Shown piece by piece: positions 20,525 through 27,963 of a DNA stretch of 64,000 bases. Location of the stretch: the NCBI GenBank assembly GCA_000337115.1, contig AOIR01000039.1, positions 37,092 to 101,091 of the forward strand, read 5' to 3'. Source of the stretch: Natrinema thermotolerans DSM 11552. Lineage in GTDB: Archaea; Halobacteriota; Halobacteria; Halobacteriales; Natrialbaceae. A model generated the notes under the pieces. That model was not told where the DNA came from and did not search any database. It saw nothing but the letters and a program-made list of their open reading frames with translations. The position numbers and the translations under genes were made by a program. Each line of letters opens with the position of its first letter. Position 1 is the first letter of the stretch.

Positions 20525-22597
20525 TCAGTCTTCCATCTCGGTCTTGGCGACCTCTGCGCCGGCGAACTCGAGCACCTCCTTCGCGCCGCCCTCGGAGTAG
20601 CCCTGTTCGATCAGCGCGTCGATCCACGCCGAGCGTTCGTCGTCGTCGAAGTCGTTGGCCGACACCAGCGCGGAGAAGTTGATGTTGTGCTTCTTGTCCT
20701 CCCAGAGCTTGCGCTCGAGTGCGCGGCGCAGGCGCTCGTTGTCCTGCGGGTTGAACGCCTCGCCCTCGCGGGCCCGGCGGGAAACCCAGTTCGAGACCTC
20801 CTGACGGAAGTCCTCCTTGCGGTCCTCGGGAATGTCGAGTTTCTCCTCGACGGAGCGCAGGAACGTTTCGTCGGGCTCCTGTTCGCGGCCCGTCAGCTCG
20901 TCCTCGATGGTGTCGTCGTCGATGTAGGCCATCACGTGGTCCATGTACTTCTCGCCCTGGCGCTGGATCTCGTCGATGTCGTAGGCCAGCGCGTGGCGGA
21001 CGTCCTCGATGGCCCGCTCCTTGTACTCCTCGCGAACCGTCTCGAGATAGCGGTAGTACTTCTCGAAGTTGTCCTCGGGGATCGAGCCGTGGTGCTCGAG
21101 GTTCTCCTCGAAGAAGTTGAACACCGTCAGCGGCGAGAGGAAGCCGCGCTGGCGGTGTTTGGAGTCCATGATCGCTTCGGCGATCTCGTCGCCGATGAAG
21201 CGGGGCGAGACGCCGACCATTCCCTCGCCGATCTCGGCTTTCCCTTCGGCCTCTTCCTGGAGCTTCTTGATGTCGATGTCGTCGCCCTCGTCGATCTCGC
21301 CGTTGTAGGCCTTGGCCTTCGAGAGCAGCCCGACGGTCTCGGTGTCGGGCTCCTCGATGCGGGTCAGGACGCCGAACAGCCCCGCCATCTCGAGGGTGTG
21401 GGGCTCGACGTTGATGTCGGGGACGTCGGCGTTCTGCAGCATCTTTTCGTAGATGCTGGCCTCGTCCTCGTAGCTGAGGACGTAGGGGAAGTCGATCCGC
21501 TTGGTGCGGTCGTTGAACGCTTCCATCTTCTCGTCGCCCTTCTTGTCCTTGTACTCGGGCATGTTCGTCCGGCCGACGATCACCTGGTCGATGTCGATCC
21601 GGGGGTTGTTCTTGGGCTTGATCGTCTGTTCCTGGGTCGCATGGAGGAAGTCGTAGAGGAACTCCCGCTGGAGTTTGAGCAGTTCCTCGCCGGAGAAGAT
21701 GCCCCGGTTCGCGTTACAGAACGCGCCGGAGTAGTCGAACGCTCGGGGGTCGCTCTCGCCGTAGATGGCGATCTTCGAGTAGTTGACGTCGCCGGTGAGT
21801 TCGGTCTCGTCCTGGTTCTTCTTGTCTTTCGGCTCGAAGGTCTCGAGGCCCTGTCGCTTGTTCTCGTCGGCGACGAAGCGGACGATCTCGACGTGGTTTT
21901 CCAGGACCTGCTGGAGATCGTCCTCGTAGTGGGCCAGCAGCCTGTCCATGTAGAACTCGCTTTCGGGGTCCAGGGCTTGCTCGTTCTGGATGGTGTATGG
22001 GGCGTCGAGGTTCTCGTTGAGATCGTCGATCACCCGCTGGCGCTGTTCCAGTGGCAGGAGGACGATCGGGTCCTGGTTCATCGGGGACCGGACGGTGTCG
22101 TCGGCGGGGTCCTGATCCTGAATCACGTCACAGAGGTTCGTCCACCGGAAGGTGTACATCCGGCCGTCCTCACGGAGGGTGTAGTCCTCGAAGTATTTGC
22201 GGACCTGCTTGTCGAAGTGGGACTTCCCGGAGCCGACCGGCCCCAGCAGGAGCTTGATCCGCCGTTCGGGCCCGAGCCGGCGGGCACCGGACTTGACCTT
22301 GTTGACGAACTCGTGGATCGACTGGTGGATCACCTTCCCGTAGAAGGTGTTCTCCCCGTCGCCCAACGGGTCTTCGCTGGCGAGTTGGTACTCGACCATT
22401 CCTTCGGTTTCGTCGTAGGTGGTGCCGTAGTAGTCGAACATGTCCGCAACGCGCTGATGGGCGTTGCGGGCCACCTTCGGGTCCTCGTACACCTCCTCTA
22501 AGTACCAGTCGAAGGACTTGGTTTCCCGCAGGTCCGCGGGCATCGACTCTTTGTAGTCGGTACTGAGCTGCTCGAGTGTCTCGATGTCACCGGTCAT
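20525..22597 (-). CDS. prkA: PrkA-family serine protein kinase (paralog 2)
   Basis: This 690-residue protein is closer to canonical PrkA/YeaG: N-terminal FDWYLEEVYEDPKVARNAHQ, Walker A GPVGSGKS (residues 119-126), FSGEELLKLQREFLYDFLHA and RTNMPEYKDKKGDEKMEAF. It is the first gene of the prkA2-prkA1-DUF444-spoVR operon. The ATG at 22597 (MTGDIETLEQLS) is chosen because the 72-residue upstream extension is Arg-rich shadow sequence. The promoter must lie in the AT-rich block near 22905-22980. Confidence 0.92.
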   Translation of the reverse strand: MTGDIETLEQLSTDYKESMPADLRETKSFDWYLEEVYEDPKVARNAHQRVADMFDYYGTTYDETEGMVEYQLASEDPLGDGENTFYGKVIHQSIHEFVNKVKSGARRLGPERRIKLLLGPVGSGKSHFDKQVRKYFEDYTLREDGRMYTFRWTNLCDVIQDQDPADDTVRSPMNQDPIVLLPLEQRQRVIDDLNENLDAPYTIQNEQALDPESEFYMDRLLAHYEDDLQQVLENHVEIVRFVADENKRQGLETFEPKDKKNQDETELTGDVNYSKIAIYGESDPRAFDYSGAFCNANRGIFSGEELLKLQREFLYDFLHATQEQTIKPKNNPRIDIDQVIVGRTNMPEYKDKKGDEKMEAFNDRTKRIDFPYVLSYEDEASIYEKMLQNADVPDINVEPHTLEMAGLFGVLTRIEEPDTETVGLLSKAKAYNGEIDEGDDIDIKKLQEEAEGKAEIGEGMVGVSPRFIGDEIAEAIMDSKHRQRGFLSPLTVFNFFEENLEHHGSIPEDNFEKYYRYLETVREEYKERAIEDVRHALAYDIDEIQRQGEKYMDHVMAYIDDDTIEDELTGREQEPDETFLRSVEEKLDIPEDRKEDFRQEVSNWVSRRAREGEAFNPQDNERLRRALERKLWEDKKHNINFSALVSANDFDDDERSAWIDALIEQGYSEGGAKEVLEFAGAEVAKTEMED

Positions 22598-23181
22598 GGT
22601 ATCGTTGAGTGGGTTCCCCCCGTTTGCGGTCGTCCGTGATCGCACGGAGTGAAAGCGGACGTCTTCGACCAGCCGAGGCGTCTCGCGGCCGAACCGTCGG
22701 AATCCGTCGCCTCGCTGTACCCGACGTGAGCGTCGAACTCGTCGGGCTCCTCGAGGGGACTCTCGGGGAACGTGACCCGTTCGTGGGCGGCGTGGTAGCG
22801 TGTCATCTGTCACCTTTCACCACTCTCCGTTGCGCAACACCGTGTCGGGGGTCGAGCAACGGTGCGCCGGGGACGGGCGCGGAGTGGATCGGTCCGGCGA
22901 TCGGATACCGATAGTATTTAATGAGTGAGTAATCCAGCTACTTAGCCTTAGCCCCAAAAGGTATTTATCGGAACTTTATTCCACCCGAATGTGGGCAGAA
23001 CACTATATTGGCCTTCGGTATCACACCCCACATTCGGGCGATTGCGACATAAGTTGCCAGCCTGCATAGGCAGCGTGGGCTCGCGCGCGGCGGCTCGGCT
23101 CGCGCCGATTCGTCGGTTCTCTCGACCGCGCCCGGCCGCCGCGACGACGGGGCTTTAGGGGCGGGGCCCCAACCGAGAACC
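22598..23181. other. 584-base intergenic region with AT-rich promoter block
   Basis: No credible gene is visible. The first 300 bases are GC-rich, with a 101-codon open frame that looks like shadow sequence. From 22910 to 23035 the composition turns AT-rich, with several TATA-like boxes (22914-22920, 22962-22967, 22974-22979) and a 12-bp perfect inverted repeat. It contains the promoter of the prkA operon on the minus strand and that of the 143-residue gene on the plus strand, and may also encode a short structured RNA. Confidence 0.4.
22984..23038. repeat. 12-bp perfect inverted repeat with 31-base spacer
   Basis: CCCGAATGTGGG (22984-22995) is repeated exactly inverted as CCCACATTCGGG (23027-23038). 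The spacer holds an AT-rich CACTATATTGG. Either the two arms are operator half-sites flanking a promoter, or they form the stem of a structured transcript starting from the TATA-like box near 22962. Confidence 0.7.
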
Positions 23182-23613
23182 ATGTCGGATTCGGCCGCTG
23201 ACGACGGGGGGATCGGCTCGCGGCTCCCCGAGGCGTGGCAGGTCTGGAGTCAGGGCGAGGACGGCCGGCTCGTCCTGGCGTACCGACCGGACGTCTTCGA
23301 CGCCGCGGCGTTCCCCGCACCCTGTCTGCCGACGCTGTATCTCACCCACGGGAAGCGAACCCGTCGGCCCGGCGTTCACCCCGGCGACACCGCCGACACC
23401 GCGGACTGGTTCGTCACGCTCTATCTCGAGCCCGACGTCTCGCTGGACGAGACGCTGCGGTACCCGACGCGCGACGCGGCCCTCGAGGAAACGGTCGCAC
23501 TCGCCCGGCGGTTCGACGACGGCGAGATCGACTACCGCGACCTGTATCAGGTTCCCCGCGAGGCGTACTTCGAGCGACTCGACGACCTCACCGGCGACGG
23601 CTGCGAGGACTGA
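23182..23613 (+). CDS. DUF5820-like conserved haloarchaeal protein
   Basis: This 143-residue acidic soluble protein has the conserved segments PEAWQVWSQGEDGRLVLAYRP, LPTLYLTHGKRTRRPG and ADWFVTLYLEPDV, recognised as a halobacterial conserved family (I believe DUF5820). There are no catalytic motifs and no membrane segments. It is followed after 79 bp by the UPF0179 gene on the same strand. No function can be given. Confidence 0.7.
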   Translation: MSDSAADDGGIGSRLPEAWQVWSQGEDGRLVLAYRPDVFDAAAFPAPCLPTLYLTHGKRTRRPGVHPGDTADTADWFVTLYLEPDVSLDETLRYPTRDAALEETVALARRFDDGEIDYRDLYQVPREAYFERLDDLTGDGCED

Positions 23614-23692
23614 CTCCCGAAACGGTGATCGACTGGACCGTCGCGGCCGCCGTGACGTGACCCTTAACCGCCAGTGGCGAGTATCCGTTCCC

Positions 23693-24139
23693 ATGTCGAC
23701 CGTTACGCTCGTCGGGTCCCGGCTGGCCGAACCGGGGACCGAGTTCATCTACGAGGGCGAAGCCGATGCCTGTGCCGGCTGTCCGTACCGGAGCCAGTGT
23801 CTCAATCTCTCGCCGGGCACGAAGTATCAGGTCACGTCGATCCGCGAGAACGCACAGACCCTCGAGTGTGCCATGCACGACGGCGGGGTCCGGGCCGTCG
23901 AGGTCGAGCCGGTCTCCGTGCGCGCGAACATCACGTCGAAGGGTGCCTTCGCCGGCAGCAAGACCAGCCTCCCCGGCCCCTGCCCCTACGTCGAGTGTCC
24001 GAGTCACGAGTACTGCGAGCCCGACGGCGTCGCCTTCGACGAGGAGTACCGCATCGCCGAAATCGTCGGCGAGCCGCCACACGAGGTCTGTCACCTCGAT
24101 CGGTCGCTCGAGTTGGTCGAACTCGAGACCGACGAGTAA
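23693..24139 (+). CDS. UPF0179 family cysteine-rich protein
   Basis: This 148-residue archaeal protein has a cysteine set in CAGCPYRSQC, in TLECAMHD, and in GPCPYVECPSHEYC, suggesting a metal or Fe-S site. It matches the UPF0179 family, conserved across Euryarchaeota with no known function. The start is ATG at 23693 (MSTVTLVGSRLAEPG), giving the family's length; an open extension of 12 codons upstream is ignored. Its own promoter may be the CCTTAACC region at about 23661. Confidence 0.85.
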   Translation: MSTVTLVGSRLAEPGTEFIYEGEADACAGCPYRSQCLNLSPGTKYQVTSIRENAQTLECAMHDGGVRAVEVEPVSVRANITSKGAFAGSKTSLPGPCPYVECPSHEYCEPDGVAFDEEYRIAEIVGEPPHEVCHLDRSLELVELETDE

Positions 24140-24178
24140 TCACATCGAAAACCCCGGCACTGTTCTCGCCGTCCGGAG

Positions 24179-24529
24179 CTACGCCTCGAGCGCGCTCTCT
24201 TCGAGCCAACTACCCGCCCAGCACTCGATCTCGCCGAAAACCGGCTCGAGAGACTCGCCCTTGTCGGTGAGGCTGTAGAAGGTGGCGACGGGGGCGTCCT
24301 CCTCGATGCGTCGTTCGACGAAGCCCATCTCGCCTAAGTCGTCGAGGACCCGCGAGAGGGTGCGGGCGTTCGCGCCCGTCGAGCGCTTGAGTTCGTTGAA
24401 GCGCTGTTCGCCGTCCAGTAGCTCGTGGAGGACCGCCAGTCGCCACTTGGAGCCGATCTGCTCGAGGGAGGCGATCACGGGACAGGCGCCGTCGTCCTGT
24501 TCGCGGGGTTCGGGCCGTTGGGATGCCAT
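24179..24529 (-). CDS. HxlR-family winged-helix transcription regulator
   Basis: This 116-residue protein has the HxlR signature: CPVIASLEQIGSKWRLAVL (helix 1-2), FNELKRSTGANARTLSRVLDDL (recognition helix region) and the wing VERRIEEDAPVATFYSLTDKG. HxlR proteins bind DNA as dimers and often respond to aldehydes or redox stress. It is divergent from the flavin reductase gene at 24653, with the palindrome at 24566-24579 between them, so it probably controls that gene and itself. Confidence 0.9.
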   Translation of the reverse strand: MASQRPEPREQDDGACPVIASLEQIGSKWRLAVLHELLDGEQRFNELKRSTGANARTLSRVLDDLGEMGFVERRIEEDAPVATFYSLTDKGESLEPVFGEIECWAGSWLEESALEA

Positions 24530-24565
24530 TGAGTACCGCCGCCTACGTCGCGAACCGTTTTAGTA

Positions 24566-24579
24566 GTTCGCATACGAAC
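24566..24579. promoter_or_regulatory. Palindromic operator candidate between HxlR and flavin reductase genes
   Basis: GTTCG-cata-CGAAC is a perfect 5-4-5 palindrome centred in the 123-bp divergent intergenic region. A further CGAAC occurs at 24550. Placement and symmetry fit a dimeric HxlR binding site. Confidence 0.45.
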
Positions 24580-24652
24580 CGGGTATCATCGTGTTAGTAG
24601 ATTGTGCGCGGCGACCGGCAGCGCCGACGCCGGCCCGACGGGTGAGACGGCG

Positions 24653-25282
24653 ATGACCGACGACGGAACGGCCGGAACGGACGGGTCCGACGCCCTCGAA
24701 ATCGATGCCGCCGACCACGACGGCTCGCTCTATCGGATCCTCTCGAGCGCGGTCGTCCCCCGGCCGATCGCGTGGGTGAGTACCACGAGCGAGGACGGCG
24801 TCGACAACCTCGCGCCGTACAGCTTCTTCACCGTGGCGTCGGTCGACCCACCGGTCCTGCTGTTCGCGCCGGTCGATGGAGCCGACGGGCTCAAGGACAC
24901 GCCGCGAAACGCCCGCGATACCGGCGAGTTCGTCGTCAATCTCGTCACTGCGGACCTCGCCGAAGCGATGAACGAGACCAGCGCCACGCTGTCGGCCGAC
25001 GAGAGCGAGTTCGACCACGCCGGCCTCGAGCGCGCCGCCTCGAGCGCGGTCGACGTACCGCGGGTCGCCGACGCCGCGGTGACCTTCGAGTGTTCCCTCC
25101 ACGACCTCGTCGACGTCGGCGGCTCGACGCTCGTGCTGGGTGAGGTCCGACACGTTCACCTGAAAGAGTCGGTGACGACCGACGGAAAGATCGACGTCGA
25201 CGAGATCGACGCTCTCGGTCGACTCGCGGGGAGCCGGTACGCCCGAACCGGGGATCGGTTCTCGCTCGAGCGACCGCCGTAG
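24653..25282 (+). CDS. Flavin reductase domain (FMN-binding split-barrel) protein
   Basis: This 209-residue protein matches the flavin reductase-like split barrel: SSAVVPRPIAWVSTTSEDGVDN, LAPYSFFTVASVDPPVLLF, DTGEFVVNLVT and GEVRHVHL. Members bind FMN and reduce flavins or act as flavoprotein oxidoreductases. The start is ATG at 24653. Next to a divergent HxlR regulator it may belong to a redox or quinone/aldehyde response. The physiological substrate is unknown. Confidence 0.88.
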   Translation: MTDDGTAGTDGSDALEIDAADHDGSLYRILSSAVVPRPIAWVSTTSEDGVDNLAPYSFFTVASVDPPVLLFAPVDGADGLKDTPRNARDTGEFVVNLVTADLAEAMNETSATLSADESEFDHAGLERAASSAVDVPRVADAAVTFECSLHDLVDVGGSTLVLGEVRHVHLKESVTTDGKIDVDEIDALGRLAGSRYARTGDRFSLERPP

Positions 25283-25323
25283 CTCCCGACCGTCTCCGTC
25301 GCGAACGCGGGTCGCGGCCGGCG

Positions 25324-25743
25324 CTACTCCGCCGGCAGGTCGCTCTCGAGCAGGGTCTCGAGGTTCTCCAGCGCCCGCAGATAGACGGGGACCGAACCCG
25401 CGGCGTGGACGGGGAGTTCGAACGCGATCCGACACCGCCGTTCGCCGAGGTCGTCGACGCGGTGGCCGGCTGCGGGGATCCCGGTCACGCGCCAGGTCCA
25501 GCGCCGTTCCGTACACGACGTGATCCGGAACGGGACCCACGCGCCCGGCACACGGATCCGTCCCCGCGTGTCGGGACGAAGCCGCCGGTCGGTCGCCTCG
25601 ACGCCGTTGACCAGCGGCGACCACTCCGGCCAGCGGGTCGTGTCGACCAGGAGGTCCCAGGCCTCGGCCGCGGGAACCGAGAGGACGTGCGACACCTCGA
25701 GGCGGCGGCCGTCCGGCGACGTCGCGGTCCGAACTCGAGTCAT
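25324..25743 (-). CDS. SRPBCC (START-like) family protein
   Basis: This 139-residue protein has the N-terminal SRPBCC pattern (VSHVLSVPAAEAWDLLVDTTRWPEWSPL) and later GRIRVPGAWVPFRITS. These helix-grip folds bind hydrophobic ligands, for example polyketides, lipids or isoprenoids. It ends convergent with the flavin reductase gene (gap of 41 bp). The ligand is unknown. Confidence 0.8.
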   Translation of the reverse strand: MTRVRTATSPDGRRLEVSHVLSVPAAEAWDLLVDTTRWPEWSPLVNGVEATDRRLRPDTRGRIRVPGAWVPFRITSCTERRWTWRVTGIPAAGHRVDDLGERRCRIAFELPVHAAGSVPVYLRALENLETLLESDLPAE

Positions 25744-25798
25744 GGGTTCCCTAGCCGCTCCTCGGATATGAGGGTTTCACGCCGACGGGCGGGGCGGC

Positions 25799-26467
25799 TC
25801 AGTCTAGCCGTCGGAGGTCGCCGTACAGCTCTTCGTTCTGGACGTGCGTACAGAACTGCGCGCACAACCGGCAGAGCGCGGTCGCGTCGTCGAAGGTTCG
25901 GACGCTCCCGTCCCAGCGCGTATGCACGGCACCGAGCATCGCGCTTCGGACGTCCGGTTCCGTCGCCACCATGAACCGCTCGGCGTGCCGCGGCGGGTTC
26001 GCGTCGGCCGGATCCCCGTCGGCGTCCGATCCGAGCATGTCCTCGAGGACGCTCCCGATCTCGATCCCGACACCGAGATTGTCACCGACGGCAGGTGCGA
26101 CGAACACCGTCGCGTTGCTGGCACTGGCGAACTCGATGCTCTGGGTCGCCGCGTCCATCTCCTCGAGATCGATCCCGACGTCGATCGCCAGAAAGGCGTT
26201 GAAGCCGCGCTCGCGCAGACAGTCTCGGGTCTCCTGTAGCAGCCGGAGAACGTCGTCCTCCGCGTACGACCCGGAGTACTCGTTCCACGTCGCGAACGAC
26301 GGGAGAGCGTCGTCGGTCGAATCGGCGTCGTCCGGGAGCAGGGCCTCGACGTCGAACGTTCGGTACGGACCCATCACGTACACCAGAAACCGCTCCCGTT
26401 CGACGGGCGAGAGCGCGTCGGAATCGCCGCAGTCCCGCGGGAGATTCTCGATGATACGCTGCCGCAT
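25799..26467 (-). CDS. DUF7509-like haloarchaeal protein, possible deoxyribosyltransferase fold
   Basis: This 222-residue protein has FLVYVMGPYRTFDVEALL near the N-terminus and the highly conserved DAATQSIEFASASNATVFVAPAVGDNLGVGIEIG in the middle. The GPYR loop and the NLGVGIEIG segment recall nucleoside 2-deoxyribosyltransferase/TIR-like folds, but no activity is proven. It appears to be the DUF7509 family, often next to small winged-helix regulators. A TATA-like TTTATATG on the minus strand at 26492-26499 lies about 28 bases before the ATG at 26467, so transcription is leaderless. The C-terminus has CRLCAQFC. Confidence 0.75.
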   Translation of the reverse strand: MRQRIIENLPRDCGDSDALSPVERERFLVYVMGPYRTFDVEALLPDDADSTDDALPSFATWNEYSGSYAEDDVLRLLQETRDCLRERGFNAFLAIDVGIDLEEMDAATQSIEFASASNATVFVAPAVGDNLGVGIEIGSVLEDMLGSDADGDPADANPPRHAERFMVATEPDVRSAMLGAVHTRWDGSVRTFDDATALCRLCAQFCTHVQNEELYGDLRRLD

Positions 26468-26491
26468 TGGCGTCGGCTACCGAGGCACCAC

Positions 26492-26523
26492 ATATAAAAC
26501 CGGCCGCTATAGAGAGTTCTCTA
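26492..26523. promoter_or_regulatory. Divergent promoter with palindromic operator
   Basis: A TATA-like box for the minus-strand gene (26492-26499) is followed by a perfect palindrome TAGAGA-gt-TCTCTA (26510-26523), which lies just upstream of it and about 50 bases before the winged-helix gene on the plus strand. A regulator bound here could control both genes. Confidence 0.5.
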
Positions 26524-26573
26524 GTAGACAACGCCTAAGTCGATCGGGCGACAAGCGATTCACACGAGACGGT

Positions 26574-26966
26574 ATGGCAGACGCAACTAACCGTGACGCA
26601 GGGGACGTCCGGCAGCCGGAGCCGCCGCTCCCGGAGAACAGCGGGTTGACGCTCGAGGAGTACCTCGACATGCAGCGGGCGATCGGCCATCCGGTCCGGT
26701 ACCGGTTGCTGCGAACGCTGGTCGCGAACGACGAACTGAGTGCGTCGGCGTTCAACGACGCCGTCGACGTGGCGTCGCACAACTTCCACTATCACCTGGA
26801 CGAACTGGTCGACGTCGGACTGGTCGATAAACGACAGCGGCGGACGCCAGATAGCAGCGGCTTCTACACCTACTATCGGCCGACTGCGATGGGACGGGGC
26901 ATCCTCGAACACGGCGTCCACGAACTGATGCGCCGGGAACGCGAGTTCAACGACGCCTACGCCTGA
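26574..26966 (+). CDS. ArsR-like winged-helix transcription regulator
   Basis: This 130-residue protein has LEEYLDMQRAIGHPVRYRLLRTL followed by an HTH (ELSASAFNDAVDVASHNFHYHLDELVDVGLVDKRQ) and a wing, as in ArsR-type haloarchaeal regulators. No metal-binding cysteines are present. It is divergent from the DUF7509-like gene, with a palindrome between them, so local and auto-regulation is likely. Confidence 0.85.
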   Translation: MADATNRDAGDVRQPEPPLPENSGLTLEEYLDMQRAIGHPVRYRLLRTLVANDELSASAFNDAVDVASHNFHYHLDELVDVGLVDKRQRRTPDSSGFYTYYRPTAMGRGILEHGVHELMRREREFNDAYA

Positions 26967-27045
26967 CCGCGGCCGATCGGTTCCCGGACCTGACTGTCGT
27001 CACCACTAGACTTTACTGGGGTGGCTCCCTCCGTCGGACTATCGA

Positions 27046-27963
27046 ATGGCGATACTCGAAGTGGACGACCTCCGGAAGGAATACGGCGGCTTCACCGCCG
27101 TCGAGGGCAGCTCCTTCGAGATCGAACGCGGCGAGGTCTTCGGCGTCGTCGGCCCCAACGGGGCGGGCAAGACGACGACGCTGAAGATGCTGGCCGGGCT
27201 GATCGAGCCCACCGACGGCACCGCCGTCGTAGCCGGCCACACCCCCGGCGAGCGCGAGATGCAGCGCCGACTCGGCTTCCTCCCCGAGGAGTCCCCGCTC
27301 TACGAGGAGATGACCGCGGTCGGCTACCTCGAGTTCTTCGCGGATCTCTACGACGTGCCCGCGGACGTGGCCACCGAGCGGATCAACGACTCGCTTGACC
27401 GCCTCGATCTCGAACACCGGGACCGGCGGATCGGGAACATGTCCAAGGGGATGCAACGGAAGGTCGCGATCGCGCGGGCGCTGGTCAACGATCCCGACGT
27501 GTTGATCTTCGACGAGCCTGCCTCGGGGCTGGACCCGCTGACGACCAACTACATCATCGAGTTCACCCGCGAGCTGAGCGACGAGGGGAAGACGATCGTC
27601 TTCAGCGCGCACAACCTCTTTCACGTCGAGAGCATCTGCGACCGACTCATCATCATGAACGACGGTCGGATCGTCGCCCGCGGCACGCTCGAGGCGATCC
27701 GGGAAGCCCACGGCGGCACCGAGTACCACGTCTACGCGACGGCCGACGGCAGCGACGGGCTGACCGACGCCGATTCGCCGATCGAGGTCACCGAGGAGAA
27801 CGGACAGGTTCGCCACGTCGTCCCCGACATGGACGCCGTCGAGGCAGTTCGGGAAGCCGTCGAAGCCGCCGACGGTCGCGTGACCGACATCCAGACGAAG
27901 ACCCCGACCCTCGAGGAGATCTTCCTCGAGGTCGCCAGCGAACCGGAGGAGACGGAGACGTGA
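27046..27963 (+). CDS. ABC transporter ATP-binding protein (Nat/ABC-2 type)
   Basis: This 305-residue ABC ATPase has Walker A GPNGAGKTTT (residues 36 onward), signature NMSKGMQRKVAIA, Walker B and D-loop VLIFDEPASGLDPL, and H-loop FSAHNLFHVE. A C-terminal extension of about 85 residues follows the ATPase core. It is the first gene of a three-gene operon with two ABC-2 permeases and resembles sodium/lipid/drug export systems (NatAB). Its TGA stop overlaps the GTG start of the next gene. Confidence 0.92.
   Translation: MAILEVDDLRKEYGGFTAVEGSSFEIERGEVFGVVGPNGAGKTTTLKMLAGLIEPTDGTAVVAGHTPGEREMQRRLGFLPEESPLYEEMTAVGYLEFFADLYDVPADVATERINDSLDRLDLEHRDRRIGNMSKGMQRKVAIARALVNDPDVLIFDEPASGLDPLTTNYIIEFTRELSDEGKTIVFSAHNLFHVESICDRLIIMNDGRIVARGTLEAIREAHGGTEYHVYATADGSDGLTDADSPIEVTEENGQVRHVVPDMDAVEAVREAVEAADGRVTDIQTKTPTLEEIFLEVASEPEETET

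Noticed and set aside
22609..22914. 101-codon open frame upstream of the prkA operon
   Set aside because: Gly/Arg-rich shadow over the prkA upstream region without motifs.
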